From: Pascua guehoae
Taxonomy: Eukaryota > Basidiomycota > Tremellomycetes > Trichosporonales > Trichosporonaceae
Assembly (NCBI GenBank): GCA_001600415.1
Contig: BCJX01000011.1
Span: 55,029 to 119,028, forward strand
Length of the DNA stretch: 64,000 bases
Direction of reading: 5' to 3'
Position numbers and translations under genes: made by a program. This document shows positions 1 through 11,100 of this stretch, in pieces (position 1 is the stretch's first letter; each line of letters begins with the position of its first letter). The notes below the pieces were generated by a model. That model did not search any database, was not told the origin of the DNA, and worked only from the letters and a program-made list of their open reading frames with translations.

Positions 1-58
1 GTCAAGCCCGCCCCCTGCCCCGAATACAACCCCCCCCCCAACACACACTAACCCCCAG

Positions 59-1636
59 CACCTCCGGATCATCACAAAGGGCACGTCCGAGGGCCTCTCG
101 CCCTGGTTCCTCCTGCTGGGCGCCACGTCGAGCGCGTCGGGCATGCTCAACATGCTCATCATGCAGTGGCCCCTGTTCCGGTGCTGCCGCGTCGTGTCGG
201 GGGGGCAGTGCTTTGAGTCGCTGTTGCGGTTTGCACAGGTGTGGCTCCAGTGGCTGCTGTTTTCGATTGTGTGAGTCGGTGTGGTGTGTGTGTGTGGTAT
301 ATGTGCTGTGTGGTGGGGATGGGTTGTGTGGTGTGTGCTGAGGTGTGTGGTGTGTGGTGGTGTGTGGTGGGGATGGGCTGCTTGTGGCGTGCTCGTCTTG
401 GGGGTGGGAAGACGAGGACTTGGAGCTGAATGATGGTGAGGTGCGGTGGGGACCTTGGCTGCGGTGTAACTGCACCGACAGGGTGGTGGGAGGCGACAAC
501 GACGACGATAAGACGCGACGCGAGGGAACCATGCGATGTGGGAACCCCAACGTGTGGCCGATATCTTGGCTCGTGGCCCTTTCCCTCTGTCTGGACTTGT
601 GACACTCTCGATCTTGACTCGTGGCACTTGCCCTCTGTCTTGGCTGGTGACTCTTGCTCTCTATCTGGACTCGTGGCATTTGCTCGCCTGCGTCCACTCC
701 TGCGTCCACTGGCACTCGCGATACATGGTTTACTGCAACTTTCATCCCCCCGTGTTCAGCCCCTGTGCTCTGCCCCCCGTGTTCCATAGACTCACTCGGG
801 CTAACCACCAGGTTGATCCTCTACATCAAATACTTTCCCAAAGTGCCCCGAATGCACGTCCACCCACCAGGCGAGGAGGAGCACCTCTTGGGCAACGAGA
901 GCGCAACCGCTAACGCCAACGGGAGCACACGAAACGGGGGATACGGCGGCACGACTGTCCCTCACGTGCCCACACCGGCGGACGCGCCCGCGGCGCGCGA
1001 GCGCCTAGCGGCCATCCGCGCCAACGACAAGGAATGGCGGACGGCCCTGGGCGTCTCATGGGTCGTGGCCCTCCACCTCACCGTGCTCCTCATCCTCTCG
1101 CTCGTGCTCCTGTGGACGTTGCCCCCGCGCCGTCCGCCCGCGCTCCCCCTCCGCCGCCTCGCGACGTTTTGCGGCCTCTCGGCCACCGCCCTCGCAATCT
1201 GCCAGTATGCACCCCAGATTGCGCGCACGTACCATGCCGGCGTCGTCGGCGCGCTCTCCATCGGCACCATGTGTATCCAGGTGCCCGGGAGCGTGCTCTT
1301 TGTCGTCTCGATCCTCATCGGGCAGGATACAGACTGGACGTCGTGGTTACCCTATGCCGTCACGGGCGGCATGCAGGCGTGTCTCTTGGTGAGTACGAGT
1401 ATGGGGTGAAGCGGGGAATGCGGCTGTAGTTTGCCGTACAGCAACGCATTCCAGCGAATTTGTTGACGGCACCACCCCCACACTCGAACGCATCCCAGCC
1501 GACACCAACTCACACCCAGGTCATCTGCCTCCTCTGGAAGCGCAGGCAGGCCGTACTTGGTGTCGATGACTTTGGCAACCCCCTCCCGGAGCGTACCGCT
1601 GCGGCCGACGAGCGTACCCCGCTGCTGCCCGGATGA
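59..1636 (+). CDS. PQ-loop repeat membrane protein, 5' end outside the window
   Basis: Exons 59-270, 812-1388 and 1520-1636 join in phase and give the last 301 residues. Bases 1-58 end an intron (CTAAC, then CAG). The first exon reads IITKGTSEGLSPWFLLLG, the second contains CQYAPQIARTYHAGVVGALS: the paired PQ-loop pattern of vacuolar or lysosomal amino-acid exporters and related 7-TM proteins. Hydrophobic segments lie on both sides. The C-terminus ends DERTPLLPG, an acidic dileucine-like tail that fits vacuolar sorting (inference). The first intron is unusually long (541 nt) and made of GT-rich and TGG-rich simple sequence, while the second is 131 nt. Substrate is not readable from sequence. 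Family call is confident; the exact subfamily (Ypq/cystinosin type or the uncharacterised fungal PQ-loop group) is not. Confidence 0.8.
276..390. repeat. GT-rich simple repeat in an intron
   Basis: Repeated GTGTGGTG and GTGGTGGGGATGGG-type units inside the 541-nt first intron of the PQ-loop gene. A second set of imperfect CTCTGTCTGGACTCGTGGCA-like copies follows at about 575-690. These explain the intron's unusual length. Confidence 0.7.
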
Positions 1637-2431
1637 CCGGGCGACGACGCCAAGGGTGGTGTGGACGTTATTCATAGGGCGAGGTGTATTTCATGTTGTT
1701 TGGTAGGTTGTTGGAGGGACAGTAGATTCATGCAGGCGTTGGTACTTGTCTGCGGTCACGCTTGCAATGCTTTGTCTTTGGTTTTGGTTAGTGGACGGAG
1801 AATATCTGGTTGCTGGCGGGAGACCATTCCCATTGCACTCCAATCATAACATATCTGACCAACTAGGAGATTCTTGAGGCAATACGACCTGCGCACAGCG
1901 GCATCGTAGGGGGTCTGGCTCAGGAGGTCACATTGGATTCTGGATTCAACCTTGCTAGACTGCCAGGTGGCTGCACGCTCCGTTTAATTCTGCTACACCT
2001 GGTGCATTGGTAACAGCTTGAACGGCTCGTCAGTAAGCTGCCAAGGGAGTCTTATGCCAGGCTAGAGAGTGGGGCTGAGGCCAGGGGGGGGTGCTGGCTA
2101 CTCTCCCGTTACGAAGGCAACGTTGAGGGTTGTTGGGGACCGCCTTTACGGTGTGCCTTTTCTCCCACTTTGATATTCTCGCGACTATATCCTTGCCCAT
2201 TTGGGAGTCTACGATCTCGCCACCACGATGCGTTGTGGGATCCCTTGTGGCCTGGGACTTGCCTCACTTTTCAATAATTTCTGACATCCGCTGGAGGTAG
2301 TTTCGACACTGTTGTTTACCTTTCGGTGATGGCGCCTTGCCTGCCCCGTCAAGAACGTCCCGAAAGCAATGCATATTGACGTGATGCTAATCATGATACC
2401 TGTACAAACACGAGTGGGCAGCGACTTTTTA
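1637..2431. other. Convergent intergenic region
   Basis: 3' regions of the PQ-loop gene (+) and the MFS gene (-). No open frame with coding-like codon use, no tRNA and no clear repeat seen. Confidence 0.6.
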
Positions 2432-3808
2432 TCATACAATAACCCATGCCTTTGGCTGGATTTTGAAACGGGCAATGGTGATGAGAATGGTGGCCGCAGC
2501 TGCGACGATGCCGCTAAAGATGCCAATGTACTGCCACCCGCGGTCGCCGGGGTATGAAGTGAGGAAAGCGCCCGAGATGGGCGGGCCTGTGAGGACAAAG
2601 ACGGAGCCGCAGGTGTAGACGAGACCGACGCGGGCGCCGATTTCGTGGGGTTTGGAAATGGTCGCAATGGCGGGCGGGAGGAGGGAGATGATGAATCCGA
2701 CAAAGAAGCCGTAGATGACTGCAAACGCAATGAGGGCGGATACCGAGTGGAGAGGAATCCAGAATGCGAGGAGGAGGATGGAAATGACCCCCGAGGTGAG
2801 TGCGAGGACGTTGAAGCGGCCGAGTCGGTCTCCGACGCCGGCAAAGAGGCGGCCGACGGTGGAGCCGGCGTTGAGGAACGAGACGCAGTAGAATGCGAGC
2901 GAGGGCGAGGCGCCGAGGCGGGATGCGTTGAGGGCAATGTAGAAGAATGGATTAAACATGCACCACGTGCACAGCATGAGGCCGCCTGCGAGGAGGGCGT
3001 ACGAGGGCTCCTTGAAGGGGAGGAACGTATTCTTGATCGGGTGTGGCTTGCGGCGCGGGAGACGGGTACGGATGAGGGCATTTGCGGCCGCCAAGAGGGC
3101 GAGGGAAATGAACCCGGCCGTCCGCAGCGTCCACCCAAACCCGACCTGGACAATGAGGCGATTGAGCGCAATGGGCCACAGGGTCCCGCCCAGCCCCGAC
3201 CCCGAGACGGCAATGGCGGTCGCGAGCGCGCGCCGTTTGGCAAACCACTGCGACGGGAGGGCAAACCCAGGCGCAAAGATGCACGCTGATCCGAGGCCAA
3301 ACAGCACGCCCTGCGCGAGGATAAACTGGTAGTAGCGCGTGCACAGCGACGTGAGCATGAGCGAGAGCACAATCGCAATCGATCCGGGCACCATGACCGC
3401 GTGCGCGCCGTACGCGTCCAGCGCGCGCCCCGCCCACAGGCCGCCAAAGAAGAGGAGAAACTGCTGCAGGCCGCCAATCCAGCTGATATTGTCGGGCGAG
3501 TACGACGACAGGAAATTGTGCTCGTAATAGCTCTGGAAGACGCCAAACGCGTTTGCGAGTCCAAACTGTACGAAGAGAGCAAGGAAACACCCCGCGACCG
3601 TCATCCAAGCGTGCGCTCCGCCGTCCGGGGGAGGAGACAGCGCCGGTGGTGGTGGGGGCTCCGCGGCCTCGGACACCTCGGACACGGCGGACGCCTCGGA
3701 CGCCTTGAGTGTGTCAAGGCCGTTGATGGTGAGTGACGATGCAATAGTGGGAGGCACCGATGATGGCACAGTGTGCACGTCGGCCGCATTCTTCTCAATG
3801 TCTGTCAT
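2432..3808 (-). CDS. Monocarboxylate-transporter-like MFS permease
   Basis: Single-exon frame of 458 residues. After an acidic, proline-rich cytoplasmic N-terminus (about 50 residues) comes PPDGGAHAWMTVAGCF, the DGG(x)nW signature that opens TM1 in MCT/Mch-type transporters (TCDB 2.A.1.13). About twelve hydrophobic segments follow, with a polar loop RTRLPRRKPHPIKN between TM6 and TM7. The motif RRALATAIAVSGSGLGG in TM4-5 is typical of fungal Mch proteins. Known relatives move monocarboxylates or riboflavin (Mch5); substrate here is unknown. It sits head to head with the double zinc-cluster regulator at 4368-6751, so the two may be co-regulated (inference). Confidence 0.88.
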   Translation of the reverse strand: MTDIEKNAADVHTVPSSVPPTIASSLTINGLDTLKASEASAVSEVSEAAEPPPPPALSPPPDGGAHAWMTVAGCFLALFVQFGLANAFGVFQSYYEHNFLSSYSPDNISWIGGLQQFLLFFGGLWAGRALDAYGAHAVMVPGSIAIVLSLMLTSLCTRYYQFILAQGVLFGLGSACIFAPGFALPSQWFAKRRALATAIAVSGSGLGGTLWPIALNRLIVQVGFGWTLRTAGFISLALLAAANALIRTRLPRRKPHPIKNTFLPFKEPSYALLAGGLMLCTWCMFNPFFYIALNASRLGASPSLAFYCVSFLNAGSTVGRLFAGVGDRLGRFNVLALTSGVISILLLAFWIPLHSVSALIAFAVIYGFFVGFIISLLPPAIATISKPHEIGARVGLVYTCGSVFVLTGPPISGAFLTSYPGDRGWQYIGIFSGIVAAAATILITIARFKIQPKAWVIV

Positions 3809-4367
3809 TGTCGGCTGTGGCAGTTGTGCAGCCGCTCGAGGTCAAGTGTGGACGTTGGCCGGGCGTGAGTGAGGGCCTAGACGCGAGTCGGTGAGAATGT
3901 GGGTGGCCTCTTCGGAGTCCCATCGCGTATCTTATGGTCAGTGGGAGCTTTAGCTTCAACGTGTTGCTACGCTGCGTTGAGAGGAACGAGGATGATGACC
4001 AAGTCGTTCGTTGTGTCAAGTGGGCATTGAGTGGTCGTCGGATGTGGAGCAGAGCAGTTGTGGGGTCGGCCGGCACCAATCTCCATCTATCTCCGCCAAT
4101 CTCCGGTCGGCCGGTCGGCACCGAGTCTATACCCGGCGCCTGTTCCTCGGCGTCATTGGAGATGGTGATTCATCCCCACGCTCCAGACATTGCTCTAAAC
4201 CCAACGTGGTCGTGCGTAACGAGTAAAGCTGACAAACACTCTAGCAATAGCGCTCGAGAGTGTTGCATAGTCGTGCTTGGTGCGCAACCACGTTTCCACC
4301 CTCTTGCTTCTCTTCACTGACCACCTGTTCAGATCAACAACAACAACCACGCCCTCGTTGCATCAAC
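3809..4367. promoter_or_regulatory. Shared divergent promoter of MFS transporter and regulator
   Basis: 559 bp between the two start codons. Near the middle lie two exact copies of GGTCGGCCGG (4064-4073 and 4105-4114), the second within a run of CGG/CCG triplets at 4103-4123. Zn2Cys6 proteins generally bind paired CGG triplets, so these are candidate sites for the adjacent regulator or a similar protein. That use is inferred. Confidence 0.4.
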
Positions 4368-6751
4368 ATGACCGAGCCATCGTCGCCCATGGCTGCGGCT
4401 CCGCGCGGGTCGTCATCGGCTGCCTCCCGCCCCAGGACCGTCAACACATGTATGCGCTGCCGCCGCCTCAAGCTCAAGTGCGACCACGGCCGTCCGTGCC
4501 GCCGGTGTGTGCGGTCAAGCACGCTCGACGAGTGCCAATACGAGCATGGCGACGAGGACCAGTCTTCGCCCGACTCGAGATACCGCTCGACGTCGCCGGA
4601 GCGCAAGCGCCGGCGTGCGGTCCGCGTCTGTTCCCGCTGCCGCCGCCTCAAGCTGCGGTGCGACCAGGGCAAGCCGTGCTCGTCGTGCGTCGATGGTGGT
4701 GCCGTCGAAGACGGCGAGTGCGTCTATGTTCGGTGGCCCAACGAGGCTGCCAGCGCAACCGGGACAGCTGGCCTGCGCGAGATCCAAGAGCTGCAGCAAC
4801 GCATCAAGTCACTTGAAGAAGCCCTGCACGCGTCGGTATCGACGCCGCCCGTGTCCCCATACCACCAGCCAAGCGACGCCTACCGCCCACCATCTAACCC
4901 GTCGACCATAGCGGGCGCCTCGTCGCATTCGTCGTCGCCGGCCGTTCTCCGCGCTCCCTTACCCATACAGACGGGCACCAATATCGCCTCGCTCCCTGCC
5001 CTCTTTCCACCGCCCGACGAATGTCGACGCCTCCTGCACGCCTTCCAGACCTTTGACCTCATGTTCCGCCTCGTCCACCTGCCGAGCTTTATGAGGCGCG
5101 CCGAGGACGTCATTGCCATCATCGAGGCGGCACAAAGACCAGCCTCCTCTCGGGTCCCAGTCACGTCCCCCAGGGCCCCACTCGACGTGCCGTCTGTCCC
5201 CTCGAGTTCTAGCGTGGGCGCGTCGGGGTCTAGTGTCGGCGCCTCGGTGGTTGATGGCGATGCGGCCAACTCGGACCGGCCCACCGTCAAAGGATCCGAC
5301 ATGACGAATCTCACTGGATTCGCCATTCTCGTCGCTGCCATGCTGTGTGGTGCCACCATTCTGCCCCCAACCGTATCAGACGCCACCCCAACAGCCACAA
5401 AGTTGCAGAGATGGCCGTTACACCAAGACGCTACGAGCCCGGACCAAGTCACTCCGCATGACCCCCGCACGTCCGAAGACCACCTGCGTGCACTCTTGGA
5501 CATGATATTGTCAATGTGCGACTGCCAGTATCCGGCACTCCTCCAGCTCGAATACGTCCACGCACACCTGCTCGCCATCTACACGCACATGGGGGGTCGG
5601 GGTGGCGGCCCCACCCAGGGATGGGTGGCGTGCGGGCGTGCCTACCACGCTGCGCTGCTTGTTGGAATTTGCAAGGAGGACCGGGTCGGGGATGAGGGCT
5701 TGTTTGACCGCGAGATCAGACGTCGAGTCTGGTGGCAGATTGTCCAGATCCGACTGTGAGTCTTGTTGTCGTTGTTATCCCCGCCCCCGCACAACCCACA
5801 CTTGACTAACCCGCCGTCTCCAGGTTTATTGCCGACCGTCTCCGCATTGACGGCTACCCCGAGATACACGATGTGCCGCGGCCGCTCGTCATCTCGGACG
5901 CGCAGCTCGACCTGCTCGCATTGTCGCCTTCTATGAGCCTCCCGCCTGCCGAGCCCGACACGGTCCCCGAGTGGGCCTATGTCGACTCGAAACTCGACGT
6001 CATCATGATGTTTCAGCGCCGCGACGCACTCTTGGCACGCACCGATATTTCTCTCCTCGACCGCCTTGAAGGCGCCCACATTCTCCTCGATGAATATGAA
6101 GCCCAGCGCGCACCCTACCTCCAGGGCAAGAATGCAAACTCGTCCCGCCTCCCGTCCTGGGCACAAATGCAAGCGCGCGTGAGCGACATTACCGTCGCTG
6201 AAATGTATGTGCGCCTGTACCGCGCCCACTTTGGGTCGTCGGAGCTTGCCGCCAACGGCGTGTCCATCGGCTCGTTTGCCCTCTCGCGCGGCTTGCAGGC
6301 CACACACCAGCTCGTCCGCGCAGTCAAGGGCCTCGCCGAGTGTCTCATGTTTGGCTGGCTCGACCTCGAAACACCCATCTTTGCCCTGTGGACGTGCGGC
6401 ATGAAGTCGTTCACGGCAGGCATGGTCCTCGCCTACTCGCTCATTGCCGATCCAAACAACCCCTTAGCCACGGAACAAATGGCAGACTTTGAAGCCATGA
6501 TTGGCATTTTACGCTCGCGCCGCAACCTCCCGGGAAGCAGCCAGAGTAACCGCCATGCCCTCGCCACACTCGAGCAGCTGCGCGATATCATCAGGGCAAA
6601 GGACCGCTCGTTCCACCACGTCGTGGACCCCTATACTGGCAAACCAGTCGATATGCCCCTCGCCCTCCCAGATTTTGCAAATGGCGAGTGGCTCGAGTGG
6701 GAGACAATCTTCAGCGAGCTCTTCCAGGACGCAAATCCCGTGGCCGCGTAG
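4368..6751 (+). CDS. Fungal transcription factor with two Zn2Cys6 clusters
   Basis: Exons 4368-5755 and 5824-6751 (68-nt intron, CTAAC) give 771 residues. Two complete binuclear clusters are visible: C28-x2-C31-x6-C38-x5-C44-x2-C47-x8-C56 and C88-x2-C91-x6-C98-x5-C104-x2-C107-x10-C118. The second repeats the first almost word for word (CxRCRRLKLxCD), so it looks like an internal duplication. A short coiled segment follows the second cluster (about 145-160), and then a fungal-specific middle homology region, including RRVWWQIVQIRLFIADRLRIDGYP-type sequence across the splice site. Nuclear DNA-binding regulator; targets unknown, but the divergent MFS transporter is the obvious candidate. Start chosen at the ATG at 4368, as upstream in-frame sequence lacks coding character. 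Confidence 0.88.
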
Positions 6752-7443
6752 ATACTGTACTTGTACTCGTACTTGACGAAAAAATTCATAAAATGCCACC
6801 AGTCCACAGACTCAAAGGAAGAGTAACGCATACTGACCAAAGGCCAGCGTGGCGAGGCTCCCCTTTCCCAGCTATGCGTGGCGTCTGCCAGGGCGAATCC
6901 CTAGCAGCCGCGGACGTGTGAGGGTGGGTTTCGCAATGGTGTAGGGATGGCCCTGTGCTGGCCCTGCGCTGGCAGAGTCAGGAAGACGTGGAGGACCAGA
7001 AAGCGAGTGGGAAAGAACATCAAAACAATAATGACGAGTATGGCTGTGGGAGAATGTCGACGTGGTAGCATCTCCCGACCTGCAAAGTGCCGAGAAGCGT
7101 GGGTTCAGAGCGACCACCACTGTATCCTTTTATCACGTCTGGGGCTACATTATATACGCACACACCCCAGCTCACCACCTGTTCCCAATCACTCACCCAC
7201 TTCCTCATTCGGGCTGCTTAATGCCGGGGCTTGGAACCCCCGCGTAATTATGGCGGGGGGAGCCAGGCCGAGGCGTTAAGCACCCCCCAATGCACCCCTA
7301 TCCCTAGCTAGAAGCCAGCCATGTTGCATAGGAGACATATTCAAGCATGTAGACCCCGTAACATTCCACTCGACAAACACCACAACTTCCTTCCGACAAC
7401 ACCACGGCGGTCATAAACACGATTCATCCTCTGAATACAACAA
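6752..7443. other. Intergenic region before tRNA-Arg
   Basis: 3' flank of the regulator gene, then short AT-richer sequence up to the tRNA. No gene recognised. Confidence 0.6.
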
Positions 7444-7541
7444 GGTCGCGTGGCCAAATGGTACGGCGTCTGACTACGAATAAATAAGCATCCTGCATGT
7501 TTGTGATCAGGAGATCGCGGGTTCGATCCCCGTCGTGACCT
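7444..7541 (+). tRNA. tRNA-Arg(ACG) with a 26-nt intron
   Basis: Acceptor arms GGTCGCG and CGTGACC pair (one G-U). The T arm is GCGGG-TTCGATC-CCCGT. The anticodon stem TCTGA pairs with TCAGG, and the loop reads CT-ACG-A. The intron (7480-7505) follows position 37, the normal eukaryotic site. The mature core GTCTGACTACGA resembles eukaryotic tRNA-Arg(ACG). T-runs from 7541 serve as the Pol III terminator. Confidence 0.93.
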
Positions 7542-8132
7542 TTTTGGCCTCCTTGTGCATCCTCTGCATGCTGGAAGAGTGTTGCAAAGTGTTGGAATCC
7601 ACTGGGGAGGTTTGGTGGCGTTTGGATTTTTGAGTCAGACGGGTTGCGATTGGGTTGTGGGGCGTTCAGGTGCCACATTCATCTTCAGGCACCAATGTCT
7701 CAGTCAGTCTACCGTGGTGACAGACCTCGTATTCTGTGAACTCTATCGCGAGACGAGGGAGAGAACAAGTACAATGAATACTCTGCAAACTCTTGATTCT
7801 GGTGCAGAGATGTGTGTGTGGGAGTGTGTGGATGAGAATAAATAAACATTGGATTCGTCGCCTCCAACTGCCCACTGACTTCTCCACAAATGTTTGTTTC
7901 CATTTCGCATGTATCGTATCGGTTGACCCAGACTGGACACGGCACATGTATACTCTACAAAGACTGAATTCACAAACGCCCAAGATTAACAACGTAGCCA
8001 GGCCGGCAATCCTATACCTAGAAAATTTTGTTCCATTCCTAACTCGGCCCCGTCCATCTTTCTCTTCGTGACGCGCTCGTGGGCAGCGGCGTCGTATCGT
8101 CAAGACGTGCTCCTTGCAGCTGCTCGCAGCTG
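7542..8132. other. Intergenic region after tRNA-Arg
   Basis: TTTTT terminator directly after the tRNA, then the 3' flank of the large minus-strand scaffold gene. No further gene seen. Confidence 0.6.
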
Positions 8133-11100
8133 CTATTGGCGGTTGCCGTACTCGGCACTCGCCTGGATTAGGAAGCGAACATCCGGTGTTGCGTAGCACA
8201 TCTCAGTCGGCGTGCGTGTCGTCCAGCTACGCTGGGTACGAAGAATTACCGCCTGGTTGTTAGCCTTTGCTTGCCATTGATCAGCCCCCCCCACTTTGCT
8301 TCTCACCTGCTGGGCGATATAGTTCCTGCCGTCCATCTCGAACAGCTCCTTGTTGACATCGAGACCGTCGTTGAACTGGTCAATGTCGTGCGCGATGGCG
8401 GTGAGTCGCTCGATGACGCTCATGGTCACCTGCTCGCGGCGCGTGCGACCCGCAGCCCCAGGGTTCGCAAACCCGGCACGCATAGTGTCAATGACGTTTT
8501 CAATGAGGCGCTTGGTCTCGCGCAGCATGACGGTGGCGCGGTCGTACGACTTCTTCGATGCCGAGAGAAGTGCACGCGTCAACATTTCGCTGGTGACGAC
8601 CTCCATGCGACGGAGCATGACCCGCGGGTCACCAGGCATTGTCGAGGGAGAGGCGGACGATGGCTGAACTGTCATCGTCATGAGGATGGGGTTGGTCAAG
8701 CGCGTAACGCTTCGCCCGGCCAGCGGGTCGTGGTATGAGCAGTTGACTTCAACCACAGGAACCTCGTCGAGGAGCGAGTCCTCAAGTGTCGACTCGACGC
8801 TTAGCATGTCGCCACGGAGGCTGGGACGGCGCATGGTGCTCTGGTGGCGAGCGAGACGGCCAATAGGGTCGTCTGACCCGTCACGCTGCATGCCAGGGCT
8901 TGGCGGGCTTTCGGGGTCGAGGTCAATGTCCAGAAGGATCTCGCGCCGCTCGCAGTGGCGCATCATGTGCAGATCAATGTCAAAGTCGCGACCCGCGCCA
9001 GAGAGGCCGGTACTGTTGTTGACCTTCCAGGCACGGAAGTTGCTGTCCTGGAACGTGAGGCGCAGTTTCATGTTGGTAAGAGCAACCGACATGAGTCCAC
9101 CAACAACACCAGCGAGTGCGTCGCGGAGATGGTACCACTCCTTGACAAAAGTGTAGCTGCCATTGGTGTGGTTGGACATCATCCACAGTGGCGACGGGTC
9201 GTGCGCCTTGCCATAGCCAAACGTGTGAACCGGAAGCCTGGTCCGTTAGTAACGTAATTTCTGGATGAAACGGTAACACTCACTTGGCGGCGTCCAGTCG
9301 AGCATTGACAAGGTCCATCTGAGTCCGCTTGATGAGTTCGGCGGTGTCACTGATGAGAATCATGCCGCTGACAGGATTCTTGGCCTTGCGCTGAAGGACA
9401 ACGTCCAGGGCGACGTTGACCGCAGTGATGACATCCGGACGCTCGTCGGTGTTGCTGTCTACTTCAAACTCGTCGCCGTCATAGGGAGCGCTGCCAAGGG
9501 CATCGACAAAGGCCTCGAGGCGGCGGCGGCTGTCGTGGCGAGTAGCGTTGAGGAGTGGAGTCTTGCGCACGACGCCGTTGCCAAGCTCGTTGGACCCTAG
9601 GGCAGTGGACACGAGAGAGATGCGGTCGCGCGGACCCATGCACGCCAACACAAACTGGAGTGCGGTGCGCATGAGCCGTAGCTTGAGGGGCAGCGCAGAG
9701 TGAGAGTTGGGCGCTTGTGCTGGGGTTGAAACCACAACAACGAGGTCGACCGGAGTGTGGACTCGCGCAATGGGAACCTGGAAGGCCAGTTCACCAGGGC
9801 ACGGCATAGAGCAACCAACTGCTGGAGAACAAATGTCCCCCGCAACGTCGGTGGGTGTCGAGCACGACCCCTGGTGGGAGATGATGCTTGGCGTGTGACC
9901 CTTGCTGGACGGGCGTGGAATGGGCGGGCTGGTTACGTTTCGAACCTTGACTGGGTTCTGGCTTAGGGGGGCGCGTGCCACCAAGGCGTCATTGTTCGCC
10001 GGAGTGGCCTCCTGAACAAGACGAAGGAGCGTGTTCCTCCACATCTCGTGGCTGCTGCGGTCCTTGAATGCTAGAAGAAGCGTTTCCAGGTTGCCGCGGT
10101 CGGCCAGCTGCAACGAGAGGACAAACTCGTTGGGTGTTGACGCATCATTCACATAGTGCACATGGCACAGGGAAATGCGTCCCTGGACTCGGAGAATCGA
10201 ATTCTTGTCACCAGATGGATGGCCGTTTGAGTGATCACGGTGCTGTGTGAAGAGGTTGCGGAAGCCGTGTTTGCGCGTGTCCTCGGAAATGCACACCAAT
10301 GCCTCCTGGAAGAGGTAGACCTGGAAGTCCTTTCGAGACGAGTTCCTCCGCACATTAAGAATATCAAACAGCATGAGCTGGCCCATCTGTTCGATACCAG
10401 TGCCCTTGTAGTTGTGAACCCTACGCCGGAGGTCGGCGTGAATGTGTGAGAAGGGGGTTCCAGTCGAGGACGAGTAGGCGCTGGAGCTGTTGTGCGGGGT
10501 GACAAGCACAGAATCGCGGAACGAGCCCGAGGAACCGGGCGAGGGCGGCATCGGAGGCCCCATACCTTGCATCATGCCTGTTGGCAACCCTGGCGACTGG
10601 GGCCCGGACAGGCTGTCTCGGCGAGGTCGGGCTGGGTACTGTGAACGGTCGGCTGCGCGCGGCACCTCAATTGTGACCAAAGCGGTAAAGGTGGCCTTGT
10701 GGCTCGCATTCCGCCTCACAATGGGGAACTCGGAGTGGATTGACACTCGAGGCACAACCACCTTGACGCCCACGTCGGTCGTAGGCGGACGCGATGCCTG
10801 AAGGTCCACTGGATCGTCCATGTCGGGGTCTAGTGACATGGACGTGTTACCAGGGGATGATCCGCCCTGTCCCATCATGGCCGCGAATTCTGTTGCTCAG
10901 TCAGCCTTCATTGCCCAGTGCAGATATCCAGTTCGTAAACGCACTGTTCTTGCCAGCAGCACGGTCCGATCCGCCATGGCCAACGCGCATGGGCTGGCGG
11001 CACACACCGCACACCCCAATGTTCTTGGTCGAACCTTCTGGCGGGACGCGGCCATAGACGGTCACAAAGCATTCCTGAATGTCAGCATTGTCAGTGGCTG

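Noticed and set aside
2..808. 268-residue minus-strand frame at the window start
   Set aside because: Overlaps PQ-loop exon 1 and its repeat-rich intron, and consists of Thr/His/Pro repeats with no family signal.
8133..9182. Treating the VWA, PH and RING frames as three separate proteins
   Set aside because: Each frame ends at consensus donors or acceptors with matching phase, and the VWA fold itself is split across the 9283-9238 intron.
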